Assembly: GCF_015670745.1 (NCBI RefSeq)
Contig: NZ_JADPCH010000002.1
Coordinates: 1-64,000 of the forward strand
Source of the DNA: Collinsella aerofaciens
GTDB lineage: Bacteria > Actinomycetota > Coriobacteriia > Coriobacteriales > Coriobacteriaceae
DNA: 64,000 bases
Direction of reading: 5' to 3'
The translations under genes and the position numbers were made by a program. Of the stretch, positions 7,980 to 16,274 are shown piece by piece; position 1 is the first letter of the stretch; every line of letters begins with the position of its first letter. The notes below the pieces were generated by a model. The model was given only the letters and a program-made list of their open reading frames with translations. It was not told where the DNA came from and ran no database searches.

Positions 7980-9683
7980 TTAGCGAGCTGCGGACTCGAG
8001 CAGTGCCTTGACCTCGGCGGCGGTGTTGCAGGCGAGCGCCTTCTCGGCGAGCTCGTCGCACTCGGCCTTGGTCCACTGGCTGATGGTCTTGCGGGCGCGC
8101 AGGATCGACGGAGCGCTCATCGAGAACTCCTCCAGGCCCCAGCTGATCAGCAGCGGCTCGAGCAGCGGATCGGCAGCGGCCTCGCCGCACATACCGACCA
8201 TGATGCCGGCCTTCACGCCGCTCTCGATGATGTTCTTGAGCGAGCGGAGCACGGCGGGATAGTACACCTGGTACAGGTTGGAGATGGTGTCGTTGCCACG
8301 GTCGGCGCACATGGTGTAGCCGATCAGGTCGTTGGTGCCGATGGAGAAGAAGTCGGCGACCTCGGCCAGACGGTCTGCGAGCAGCGAAGCGGCGGGCGTC
8401 TCGACCATGATGCCGACCTCGATGTTCTCGTTGAACTTGCGACCCTCTTCGGTCAGCTCGGCCTTGCACTGCTCAACGAGCTCCTTGACAGCCAAGACCT
8501 CCTCGACGCAGGTGACGAGCGGGATCATGATCTTGACGTCACCGAAGGCGCTAGCGCGCAACAGAGCGCGGAGCTGGACCTTGTACTGGTCGGGATTAGC
8601 CAGGCAGTAACGCACGGCGCGGAAGCCCATGAAGGGGTTATCTTCCTTGACCATGTGCAGATACGGAATCTCCTTGTCGCCACCCACATCGAGCGTGCGG
8701 ATGATGACCGGAGCACCCTTGAGCGCGCTGGCGACCTTACGGTAGGCGTTGAACTGCTCCTCCTCGGAAGGAAGCTCAGCAGAGTCCATGAACAGGAACT
8801 CGGAGCGGAACAGACCGATGGCCTCGGCGTCGTGATCGAGCGCGTTGGGCACGTCATCGGGGTTACCGATGTTGCAGGCGATGATCTTCTTGATGCCATC
8901 GGCAGTCACGGACGGCTTGCCACGGAAGGCCTCGAGGGCTGCCTTCTCGGCAGCGAAGGCCTCGGCCTTGGCGGTGTAGGCAGCGAGCGTCTCCTCGTCG
9001 GGATCGGCCTCGACGATACCCTTGCCGCCGTCGACGACAACGGTCATACCGTTGCGCAGCGCGGTGCAGCTGTTGGAAACCGAAAGGACAGCCGGGATCT
9101 CGAGGGCGCGCGCAATGATCGCGGAGTGCGAAGTGCGGCCGCCGGTCTCGGTGACGATACCGGCAACGTGGGCCTTATCGATCGTGGCGGTCATGGACGG
9201 CGTGAGGTCGTGCACGACAACGACAGTATTCTCGGGCAGGACGGAGAGGTCGACGACCTCCTTGCCCAGCAGCTCGGCCAGAATACCGGTGCGGATGTCG
9301 GCGATGTCGGCCGCGCGCAGACGGAACATCTCGTCGTCCATGGACAGGAACATGTTCTCGAACATGGTCGAGGTGTCCATGAGCGCCTGCTCGGCGCAAG
9401 TACCACCGTCAATGGCGGCGTTGATGGCGTCGGTCATGCCCGGATCCTGAGCCAGGACAATGTGTCCGCTCATGATCTCGGCCTCGGCCTCGCCCACCGT
9501 CTCCTTCATGTGGTCGGCCTGAGCCTGGGTCTTCTCGCAGAAGACCGAAAGAGCGGTCTGATAGCGCTCCTTCTCTGCTGCCGAATCAGCAACCTCGTGC
9601 GGCTCAAACGTCAAGTCGGGATCGACGGCGACCATGACGGTGCCGATACCGATGCCCTCGGAAGCGTTGACTCCCTGATACAT
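7980..9683 (-). CDS. ptsI: PTS enzyme I (phosphoenolpyruvate-protein phosphotransferase)
   Basis: The first enzyme of the sugar phosphotransferase system: it takes phosphate from phosphoenolpyruvate onto a histidine and passes it to HPr. The protein has 567 residues, a normal length. The phosphohistidine is H186 in GGRTSHSAII. The PEP-binding barrel carries FRSEFLFM, RTLDVGGDK and the catalytic cysteine C499 in GMCGEAA. The start at MYQGVNASEG is chosen because AGAGAGG precedes it by about 6 bases; longer frames to 9737 lack homology. It is downstream of ptsH but separated from it by a strong terminator, so HPr is probably made in excess over enzyme I. Confidence 0.96.
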   Translation of the reverse strand: MYQGVNASEGIGIGTVMVAVDPDLTFEPHEVADSAAEKERYQTALSVFCEKTQAQADHMKETVGEAEAEIMSGHIVLAQDPGMTDAINAAIDGGTCAEQALMDTSTMFENMFLSMDDEMFRLRAADIADIRTGILAELLGKEVVDLSVLPENTVVVVHDLTPSMTATIDKAHVAGIVTETGGRTSHSAIIARALEIPAVLSVSNSCTALRNGMTVVVDGGKGIVEADPDEETLAAYTAKAEAFAAEKAALEAFRGKPSVTADGIKKIIACNIGNPDDVPNALDHDAEAIGLFRSEFLFMDSAELPSEEEQFNAYRKVASALKGAPVIIRTLDVGGDKEIPYLHMVKEDNPFMGFRAVRYCLANPDQYKVQLRALLRASAFGDVKIMIPLVTCVEEVLAVKELVEQCKAELTEEGRKFNENIEVGIMVETPAASLLADRLAEVADFFSIGTNDLIGYTMCADRGNDTISNLYQVYYPAVLRSLKNIIESGVKAGIMVGMCGEAAADPLLEPLLISWGLEEFSMSAPSILRARKTISQWTKAECDELAEKALACNTAAEVKALLESAAR

Positions 9684-9733
9684 TCCCATTCCTCTCTCCG
9701 TGTCATGTGATAAAGCGTTTTGCCATATCCATG

Positions 9734-9771
9734 ACAAAAGAGCGCAGCTACCTTACAACAGGTCACTGCGC
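9734..9771 (-). terminator. Terminator between ptsH and ptsI
   Basis: On the minus strand GCGCAG..ACCT pairs with AGGT..CTGCGC with one small internal loop, followed by TCTTTTG. Its position inside the PTS operon suggests a partial terminator that sets the HPr to enzyme I ratio. Confidence 0.8.
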
Positions 9772-9816
9772 CCCCAAATATGAACTTAGTTGTTCAACAT
9801 GCGACCCGTTTGAGTT

Positions 9817-10080
9817 CTACTCGCCAAGACCGCTCTTGATGAGCTCGATGGCAGCAGCCAGAGCCTCGGCCTCGTCGGCGCCGTCGCACTTGACCTCGAC
9901 CTCGGTACCGCAGGGGATACCAGCAGCCATGAGGGCCATCGGGGACTTGCCGTTGACCTCCTTCTCGGGGGTGACGACCGTCACGTCACAGGCGTACTTG
10001 CCCATGGTGGAGGCGAACAGACCAGCCGGACGCATGTGCAGACCCTGAGGATTAACGAGGGTAGCCTTCTCAGAAACCAT
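9817..10080 (-). CDS. ptsH: PTS phosphocarrier protein HPr
   Basis: The 87-residue small phosphocarrier that shuttles phosphate from enzyme I to the sugar-specific IIA domains. The active-site histidine is H15 in NPQGLHMRPAG. A regulatory serine, S46 in VNGKSPMALM, is present at the position phosphorylated by HPr kinase in Gram-positive bacteria, so catabolite control by that route is possible; no hprK is seen in this window. The start MVSEKATL has AAGGAG 6 bases upstream; the longer frame to 10137 is rejected. It is the first gene of the ptsH-ptsI-kinase run. Confidence 0.96.
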   Translation of the reverse strand: MVSEKATLVNPQGLHMRPAGLFASTMGKYACDVTVVTPEKEVNGKSPMALMAAGIPCGTEVEVKCDGADEAEALAAAIELIKSGLGE

Positions 10081-10217
10081 AATTGACTCCTTTTTGTGTT
10101 TAACCCCTGTCATGCATGTGGCAGGAGTCAGATTCACGACGTTCTTTATATTAACTCACATCAAACGGTTTTTCATTATGTTTCAGACGAATTATTGGAC
10201 AGATGTCGTATCCCTGC

Positions 10218-10346
10218 GCTCGCCCGCCGGGCGGGGCGGTTAAGTTTGCTGCTCTACAGTCCTGCGCAAGACGGAAAGCACATTAAGTGCTTTCCTTTGC
10301 GTGCGGAACTCGCGACAAACTTAATCGCCCCGCCCGGCGGGCGAGC
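10218..10346. repeat. 129-bp nested inverted-repeat element
   Basis: Arms 10218-10248 and 10316-10346 are 31 bp each and complementary with one mismatch (a possible G-U pair). They contain the GC-rich core CCCGCCGGGCGGGGCG and end in TTAAGTTTG. Inside lies a second perfect hairpin, GGAAAGCAC-ATTAA-GTGCTTTCC, at 10273-10295. The element is flanked by TGC on both sides, which may be chance. It resembles a small miniature transposable element or a structured RNA; no second copy is seen in this window. Confidence 0.8.
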
Positions 10347-10450
10347 TGCGGAAACTCGGTCGATCCAGAGCAATATCGGCGGAACGGAATTCTGGCTGAT
10401 GAACTGTTCGCGACAAAGACTCGATAGTTAGCCCCCTCTATGCCCTTTTA

Positions 10451-10521
10451 TAAGTTGCGGTGAAATAGGGACTGATTTTGCGGTTGAAACGTTTAAACAG
10501 TCCCTATTTCACCGCAACTTA
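10451..10521. repeat. Perfect inverted intergenic repeat, GTTGCGGTGAAATAG family
   Basis: The arms 10451-10474 and 10498-10521 are perfectly complementary over 24 bp, around a 23-base AT-rich loop containing GTTTAAA. The arms match those at 1808-1877 and the half-copy at 129-146. It sits just upstream of the fruA terminator. Confidence 0.9.
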
Positions 10522-10530
10522 TTTGGGGAT

Positions 10531-10567
10531 GAAAAAGGCGGAGACCCTGGGGAGGGACTCCGCCTTA
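10531..10567 (-). terminator. Terminator of the fructose PTS permease gene
   Basis: On the minus strand AAGGCGGAG.CCC pairs with GGG.CTCCGCCTT around a short loop, followed by TTTCATC. Confidence 0.88.
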
Positions 10568-10602
10568 TATACAGGGGGCGATGCTATTCGCGTGTTGCGG
10601 GA

Positions 10603-12606
10603 TTAGACCAGGCGGGCGTTGATCGTCTTGGCGATCTCGGCGGCGTCGGTGGAACCCTTGACGGTGGCACGGAAGTCCTCGTCCATGAGCGCCTCGGCGA
10701 CCTTGGACAGGATCTTGAGGTGCGTAGTGCCGGCCTGGGCACCGGGGATGAGCAGGGCGATAGCCACGTTAACGGGAGCGCCGTCCATGGTGTCCCAACC
10801 GGTCACGCCGGACTCGTCCTTGACGACGATCACGGCAGCCTCGGTAATGGCGTCGGACTTGGCATGCGGGATGGCGAAGCCCTCCATCATGCCCGTGGTG
10901 CCCTCGGCCTCGCGGGCCAAGAAGGCGTTCATCACGGCGTCGGCGTCGCTGGCGATACCGGCCTTGACAGCCTGGTTGGAAACGAAGCTCAGAGCCTCGT
11001 CACGAGAAGCGAAGTCCTCGGCGACAAAGACGTTCTCGACCTTCACGAAGTCAGCAGCCTCGGCCTTGGGGGCCTCGACGGCAGCGGCCTTGGGGGCCTC
11101 AACCGGCTTGGTTGCAGGAGCGGGCTTCTGGTTCTTCTCGAAGTCGTACTTCTTGAAAGCCACGAACAGGATGCCACCGACCACGGCGCCGATGAGGATC
11201 GCGAGGACCCACAGCGGACCGTTCTCGACAACGGGCAGGACCAGGAAGCCGCCGTGAGGCGCCGGATCGTGAACGTTGAAGAAGATGGTCAAGATGGAAG
11301 CGATGGAAGAACCGAGCATCATGATGGGCATAACGGGCCAGATGTTCTTGGTCATGAACGGAATGGCGCCCTCGGTGATGTGGGTGCAACCAAGGATGAG
11401 GTTGACGATACCGGCGTCATGATCCTCCTGGCTGAAGTACTTCTTGCCGACAACGACGGCGAAGGTGGTGATCAGCGGCGGAACGATGCAAGCGGCGGAG
11501 ACGGCAGCCATGAAGTTGGTGCCGAAGTTGTAGGTCTCGGTGCCGACGCCAGCTTCGAGAGCGGTACCGAGCAGGAAGGTGCCAGTAGCGTAAGCAGCCT
11601 TGTTGACCGGGCCGCCCATATCAAAGGCGCACATGCAGCCGATGGCCAGGCCAAGGATCACCGGACCGGAGTTACCGAGGCTCTGCAGGAAATCCATCAT
11701 GCCCTGGTTAATGGCAGCCATGGGGCCGGAAATACCGAGCATGACCAGACCGACGATGGCGGTAGAGCACAGCGGATACAGGAAGATTGCCTTCAGGCCA
11801 TTAAGGCTCGCAGGAATTTTAGAGAAAACCTTCTCGAGCAGCAGGATGACATAGCCAGCGAGGAAGCCGCCGACGATGCCGCCTAGGAAGCCAAAGCCCA
11901 CACCTGCGCCACCGGCGTCGATCATGCCGGTATCGGCGTTAACAGGCAAGCCCTGGATGGCAATCATACCGGCGACGAAACCGGGGACGAGCGCCGGGCG
12001 CTTGCCGATGGACTCGGCGATGTAAGCGGAGAGCACCGGAACCATGAGGTTCATGGCGATACCGCCGATAATCTTGAGCATCGCGGCAAAGCTGTTGTAG
12101 TCGGCAGCCGTCGAATCAAAGGACGTGATGCCCCACAGGAACGAAATGGCGGTCAGAACACCACCGGCAACGACGAAGACCAGCATGTGGCTGACGCCGT
12201 TCATGAGGTGCCTGTAGATGACGTGGCCGATGGACTCCTTCTCCTCGACCTCGTCCTCGACATCGGCGGCAGCGGCAACCGTGTCGTCGCCCTTGGCGGC
12301 GAGCGCGCGGTCGATCAGCTTACCAGCAGCCTCGACAGACAGGGCCTTGGAAACACCAACGGAAACCATGGGCTTACCGGCGAAACGCTCAGCCTGGACA
12401 TCCTTATCGGCTGCGACGACGACGGCCTTGGCACCGGCGATCTCGCTCTTGGTGAGCTCGTTCTCGACACCGACCTGGCCATGAGTCTCGACCTTAATGG
12501 TCAGACCTCGCTCGGCAGCAGCCTTCTCCAGCGCCTCCTTCGCCATGAAGGTGTGCGCAATGCCGGTCGGGCAACCGGTCGCGGCGATGATGTCAAACTT
12601 AGCCAT
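10603..12606 (-). CDS. fruA: PTS fructose-type permease, fused IIB-IIC-IIA
   Basis: Imports and phosphorylates fructose or a related hexose at C1. The 667-residue chain is ordered IIB (residues 1-100, phosphocysteine C12 in AATGCPTGIAHT), an acidic linker, IIC (about 130-470, roughly ten membrane segments with GFAGG/GPVNKAAY and the GCTHITEGAIPF loop), an Ala/Pro/Lys-rich linker, then IIA (about 520-667, phosphohistidine H581 in FAIPHAKSD). The start MAKFDIIAATG has AAGGAGGG 5 bases upstream; the frame to 12678 is longer but not homologous. It is transcribed away from the RpiR regulator at 12879 across a shared regulatory region, and two candidate kinases for its product lie 3-5 kb downstream. 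Substrate is inferred from family and context. Confidence 0.93.
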   Translation of the reverse strand: MAKFDIIAATGCPTGIAHTFMAKEALEKAAAERGLTIKVETHGQVGVENELTKSEIAGAKAVVVAADKDVQAERFAGKPMVSVGVSKALSVEAAGKLIDRALAAKGDDTVAAAADVEDEVEEKESIGHVIYRHLMNGVSHMLVFVVAGGVLTAISFLWGITSFDSTAADYNSFAAMLKIIGGIAMNLMVPVLSAYIAESIGKRPALVPGFVAGMIAIQGLPVNADTGMIDAGGAGVGFGFLGGIVGGFLAGYVILLLEKVFSKIPASLNGLKAIFLYPLCSTAIVGLVMLGISGPMAAINQGMMDFLQSLGNSGPVILGLAIGCMCAFDMGGPVNKAAYATGTFLLGTALEAGVGTETYNFGTNFMAAVSAACIVPPLITTFAVVVGKKYFSQEDHDAGIVNLILGCTHITEGAIPFMTKNIWPVMPIMMLGSSIASILTIFFNVHDPAPHGGFLVLPVVENGPLWVLAILIGAVVGGILFVAFKKYDFEKNQKPAPATKPVEAPKAAAVEAPKAEAADFVKVENVFVAEDFASRDEALSFVSNQAVKAGIASDADAVMNAFLAREAEGTTGMMEGFAIPHAKSDAITEAAVIVVKDESGVTGWDTMDGAPVNVAIALLIPGAQAGTTHLKILSKVAEALMDEDFRATVKGSTDAAEIAKTINARLV

Positions 12607-12755
12607 GTGTCCCTCCTTCTTGAGTACAGCGCCCGCGGGCGCTCCCCTACACGCGCTTCGATGCGCGTTTTTCCACACTTGAAAGATACCAACCTACCGT
12701 CCGCGTGAGAAGAGACAAGGCGCAATTCTCCGGTGAAAGGTTCTTTCATAACCGT

Positions 12756-12830
12756 AAACGGCAAGTGAAAGTTTACCATCAACACTTGAAACGGCAAGGT
12801 GTATCTTGTAATTGAAAATGCCCGTATACT
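12756..12830. promoter_or_regulatory. Divergent fruA / rpiR promoter-operator region
   Basis: A direct repeat AAACGGCAAG occurs at 12756-12765 and 12789-12798, 33 bp (three helix turns) apart. Between them CAAGTG at 12762-12767 and CACTTG at 12783-12788 form an inverted repeat. For fruA, TTGCCG (12792-12797) and TAAACT (12770-12775) are spaced 16 bp on the minus strand and overlap these repeats. For the regulator, TATACT at 12825-12830 is a likely -10. The layout fits a regulator binding site; binding by the RpiR protein is inference. Confidence 0.55.
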
Positions 12831-12878
12831 ATGGCATTGCAAATCAAGCTAGATTTTCATGCCAACCAGGAGCCATCC

Positions 12879-13736
12879 ATGACCGATAGTAGCAAGAGCG
12901 CACTTTCCCTCATTAGTACCCATCAGGGATACAGCGAGTCCGAGCAGCGCATTGTCGACTATATATTGGAGCACCAGTCCGAAGCGCCACGCCTCACGGC
13001 CGCTCAGCTCTCGCGCGCTGCCGCCACGTCCGAGGCGACCGTTTCGCGCTTCTGCCGCAAGCTGGGCTTTGGCAGCTTCCGCAGCTTTCAGTTTTCGTTG
13101 GCGAGGGATTTGGAAAGCCAGCGCAACGAGGGCCTGACCGACGAGGTCTCGCTCGATAATATGGAGCAGAGCCTAAAAAATATCCTCGCCGCCAAGGTGA
13201 GTGAGCTTAATGCGACCATCGACGGCATAGATCACGACACGTTGGCCGCAGTTGTACACGCGCTTAAGAATGCCGGCGTTATTGAGTTCGCCGCCGTGGG
13301 CAATACGAACGCGGTCGCGCTCGATGCGACGTTTAAGTTTTCGCAGCTGGGCCTGCGCTGCATGGCGAGCACCATTAGCGAGACATCAATCGGCTTTGCG
13401 CTCACGTTACGCCCGGGTGACGTCATCGTGCTAATCTCAAACTCTGGCAAATCGCGCCGACTGAATCGCATGGCAAAAGCGGCTCGCAACTGCGGCGCAA
13501 CCGTAGTCGTCATCAGCAGCGATAGCAAGTCTCCACTTGCGCGCCTCGCCGACTACACCTTTAATACCGTCAATCACGAAGCGCTGCTGACAACGGGTGA
13601 CTTCGCGTTCTCCAAGATGAGCGCCACGATGATCATAGAGGTCGTCTACAACTTCCTGCTGCCCGAAATCGAGGACGCCCGAGAGCACATCAGCTACTAT
13701 GAGGAACTCATCCAACCGGATAAGGTCGTGGAGTAA
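12879..13736 (+). CDS. MurR/RpiR family sugar-phosphate-sensing regulator
   Basis: A 285-residue regulator with an N-terminal RpiR helix-turn-helix (residues about 10-80, with LSRAAATSEATVSRFCRKLGF) and a C-terminal SIS sugar-isomerase-fold domain (about 125-255, with VGNTNAVALD and LISNSGKSRRLN) that binds sugar phosphates. The start MTDSSKS is chosen because AGGAG lies 6 bases upstream; an upstream ATG at 12831 overlaps the likely -10 box. Divergent arrangement with fruA suggests it controls the fructose PTS permease in response to its phosphorylated product. Whether it represses or activates cannot be told. Confidence 0.9.
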   Translation: MTDSSKSALSLISTHQGYSESEQRIVDYILEHQSEAPRLTAAQLSRAAATSEATVSRFCRKLGFGSFRSFQFSLARDLESQRNEGLTDEVSLDNMEQSLKNILAAKVSELNATIDGIDHDTLAAVVHALKNAGVIEFAAVGNTNAVALDATFKFSQLGLRCMASTISETSIGFALTLRPGDVIVLISNSGKSRRLNRMAKAARNCGATVVVISSDSKSPLARLADYTFNTVNHEALLTTGDFAFSKMSATMIIEVVYNFLLPEIEDAREHISYYEELIQPDKVVE

Positions 13737-13744
13737 AACGCGAA

Positions 13745-13777
13745 GTGGGACAAAAAATTCAGTCTATTTTGTCCCAC
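13745..13777. terminator. Bidirectional terminator between rpiR-type gene and recN
   Basis: GTGGGACAAAA pairs perfectly with TTTTGTCCCAC around an 11-base loop. It serves the two convergent genes. The 11-mer GTGGGACAAAA also occurs at 30378-30388 just downstream of rarA. Confidence 0.85.
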
Positions 13778-13795
13778 CAACACCGCTGATACGAC

Positions 13796-15424
13796 CTAAC
13801 CTCGAGCTTCTTCAAGCATCTGCTTGGCATGCGCCAAGCTCGCCTCCGATTGATCGCCGCTCAACATGCGGGCGATCTCGGCGGTACGCGCTTCGCCGGT
13901 TACCTCGTCCAAATGCGTCTGGGGAACATCGCCCGGTTCCTTACTGACAACATAATGTTTGTCGGCCATGACCGCAACCTGCGCAAGATGCGTTACGACG
14001 ATGACCTGATGCGTAGCGGCGAGATCTGCCAGCACGCTCGCGAGGGCACGTGCGGTAGAGCCGCCGACACCCGCATCGACCTCATCGAACACGAGCGTAT
14101 CGACACCGTCCGCGTTACCGAGGACAACCTTGCTTGCCAGCATGACGCGGCTGAGCTCGCCGCCCGACGCAATGCGGCGCAGGGGGCGCGGCGTCAAACC
14201 GGCACCGCTGCGGTATAGCAGCTCGTAGCTCGAAGGACCAGCGGGCGTCCACTCAGCACGAGGAAGATCGCGCGACTCCCAGACGAGCTCGGCGCCGCCC
14301 ATCTCCAGGCGAGCCATCTGGCGGCCCACCTCATGGCAGAAGCGCGGGGCCGCCGTATTGCGGGCGCGCTTAAGTGCCTTGGCAGCGGCAAACAACTCGC
14401 GCTCGGCGCTCCCGAGTGCCTCACGCGCCTTTTTGATCTGTTCATCGCCATCATCGACCAGGGACAGCAGCTCTTGCGAGCGATCGCGCATGGCAAAAAC
14501 ATCGTCCATGGTGGGACCCCACTGACGCAACAGGCCCTTGAGGTCGGAATACCGCTCACGCATGCGAGCGAGCTCGCGCGGGTCGAAGGCGACGCCATCG
14601 CGATAGGCACGAAGCTCGTTCGCGCAATCCTCAAGGGAAATACAGGCATCCGAAAGCGCATCGGCAATATCGCCCAGTTTGCGATCGACGGAAGCCATGC
14701 GGGAAAGTTCTGCCACGGCGCTGTTCACGGCATCGAGCGCTCCCCCTTCGGCGGCAAGCGATGCATGAGCATCATTGGCCGTGGCAACGAGTACCTCGGC
14801 ATGTTCAGAGCGCGGCAGCAGTTCCTCGAGTTCCTCATACTCGCCCGGCTTGGGGTCGACCTCGGCGATGCGCTCAAGGGCAAAACGCGCCTCCTCGACG
14901 CGGCTCCCCTGCGCACGCGAGGCCTCTTCGACACGTCGAACCTCCTTGGCGGCAGCGCGCGATGCCTTAAAGCAGGCGCGGTAGTGCTCGAGCGCCTCGA
15001 GCGCAGAGCGCCCCGCCCATGCATCGACCATCGCAACGTGATGCGCCGGGTCGAGCAAGCGCTGGTGCTCGTGCTGGCCGCACAGATCCATCATCACGCC
15101 AACGCGCTCCGAAAGCTCGCGCACGCTGGCGATGCGGCCGTCAATCTTCACGCGGCTGCGGCCCTCGGCAGAAAGGCTGCGCTGGACCGTGAAGCCCTCC
15201 GTGTCGTGCGGGCCGTCAAACAGGCGTGCCTCGACGCTCGCGAGCGCCTCGCCCTCGCGCACCGTCGACGAATCCGCGCGCTCGCCCAAAATAAGTTTGA
15301 GGGCCGAGAGCAGCGCGGTCTTGCCGGCACCGGTCTCGCCGGTCAGGACAGTCAGGCCGGCACTCGGCACCAACGTCGCCTCGCGGATGAGTGCAATGTT
15401 AGAAACCTGCAGCTCATCGATCAT
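13796..15424 (-). CDS. recN: DNA repair protein RecN
   Basis: An SMC-like ATPase acting early in double-strand break repair. The 542-residue protein has Walker A GETGAGKT at residues 29-36, a long coiled-coil middle, the ABC signature SGGELSRVM near residue 415 and Walker B LVFDEVDAGVGG near 440. Length is normal. The start codon overlaps the end of nadK by 11 bases, so it is the last gene of the efp-asp23-nusB-xseB-tlyA-nadK-recN run, an order familiar from Firmicutes. A palindromic terminator follows. Confidence 0.95.
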   Translation of the reverse strand: MIDELQVSNIALIREATLVPSAGLTVLTGETGAGKTALLSALKLILGERADSSTVREGEALASVEARLFDGPHDTEGFTVQRSLSAEGRSRVKIDGRIASVRELSERVGVMMDLCGQHEHQRLLDPAHHVAMVDAWAGRSALEALEHYRACFKASRAAAKEVRRVEEASRAQGSRVEEARFALERIAEVDPKPGEYEELEELLPRSEHAEVLVATANDAHASLAAEGGALDAVNSAVAELSRMASVDRKLGDIADALSDACISLEDCANELRAYRDGVAFDPRELARMRERYSDLKGLLRQWGPTMDDVFAMRDRSQELLSLVDDGDEQIKKAREALGSAERELFAAAKALKRARNTAAPRFCHEVGRQMARLEMGGAELVWESRDLPRAEWTPAGPSSYELLYRSGAGLTPRPLRRIASGGELSRVMLASKVVLGNADGVDTLVFDEVDAGVGGSTARALASVLADLAATHQVIVVTHLAQVAVMADKHYVVSKEPGDVPQTHLDEVTGEARTAEIARMLSGDQSEASLAHAKQMLEEARG

Positions 15425-16274
15425 GACGGACTCCGTAGAATACGCGGCTCACCGAGTTATAGAAGCTCTCGGGGCCGTAATCGAGAAGCAGCACATCTCC
15501 GGGCCCGCGGCGCACCGCCACGCTCTCAACGGTGCCATCGCAGGTAATAAACTGTCCATCGATAGCGATTGCCGGAACACTCGGACGGTCATCAGACATA
15601 AAGATTTCGACGACATCACTCGGCGAAGTCAAGAAGGCACGGGCCTGAATGGTGTGCGGTGCAATGGGTACGCAGACCATGCCCGTATAGTCGGGGCTCA
15701 CGATGGGGCCGCCGGCACTGAGCGCGTAACCCGTAGAACCAGTCGCCGTGGACACGACCACGCCGTCGCCACGCAGTCGGTCGATATGGTGGCCCGACAC
15801 CGTGATGTCGAACTCGACCATATCGGACAGCGGACCGCGGGTAAGCGCCATGTCGTTGAGGGCGAAGGTGCGCACGACATCCTTCGTACCGTCTTCGCGC
15901 ACGGACACGATATCCGCGGCGATGGTGGCGCGACGGCTCACGTGCAGCTCGCCGGAAAGGGCGTCGCTCACGACCTGCAGAATGTCGCGCTCCTCGGGGC
16001 TCGCAGCAGTTAAAAAGCCCAGGTGACCATAGGAAAGACCGAGGATAGGAATCTCGCGATGGTTGAGGATGCGGGCAGCGCGCAGCAACGTACCGTCACC
16101 GCCGAGCGTAATGACCAGATCGGAGCCGTCAATATCAGGCGTGCTTTGAATCTTCGATCGCTGGTCGGCAGCCCATGCGACCTCATGGCCCTGGCGCGTC
16201 AGCCAAAGCTCGAGCATCAGGCCGCTCTCGACCGCCTCTTGCTTGTAGTAATTGGGAACCAGAAAGACCTTCAT
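15414..16274 (-). CDS. nadK: NAD kinase
   Basis: Phosphorylates NAD to NADP using ATP or polyphosphate. This 286-residue protein shows the catalytic GGDGT at residues 58-62 (D60), LGFLT near 86, ALNDMALTRG near 145 and the NAD-binding STATGSTGYALSAGGP around residue 180. Its ATG overlaps the tlyA stop (ATGA), and its end overlaps the recN start, which indicates translational coupling. Confidence 0.95.
   Translation of the reverse strand: MKVFLVPNYYKQEAVESGLMLELWLTRQGHEVAWAADQRSKIQSTPDIDGSDLVITLGGDGTLLRAARILNHREIPILGLSYGHLGFLTAASPEERDILQVVSDALSGELHVSRRATIAADIVSVREDGTKDVVRTFALNDMALTRGPLSDMVEFDITVSGHHIDRLRGDGVVVSTATGSTGYALSAGGPIVSPDYTGMVCVPIAPHTIQARAFLTSPSDVVEIFMSDDRPSVPAIAIDGQFITCDGTVESVAVRRGPGDVLLLDYGPESFYNSVSRVFYGVRHDR

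Larger units (their letters stand above)
10081..10602. other. 522-bp intergenic region between fruA and ptsH
   Basis: No real gene is seen. A 111-codon frame on the plus strand reads through the inverted repeats and is not credible. The region holds, from right to left, the fruA terminator (10531-10567), a perfect palindromic repeat (10451-10521), a GC-rich nested inverted repeat (10218-10346) and presumably the ptsH promoter in the AT-rich 10140-10200 stretch, where TAATAT is the best -10 candidate on the minus strand. Confidence 0.7.

Noticed and set aside
7926-9710. A 594-codon plus-strand frame opposite ptsI
   Set aside because: Low-complexity Leu/Val/Asp composition expected from the antisense of ptsI; no homology seen.
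10096-10431. A 111-codon plus-strand frame in the fruA-ptsH gap
   Set aside because: It reads straight through the inverted-repeat element and part of ptsH; composition is not coding-like.
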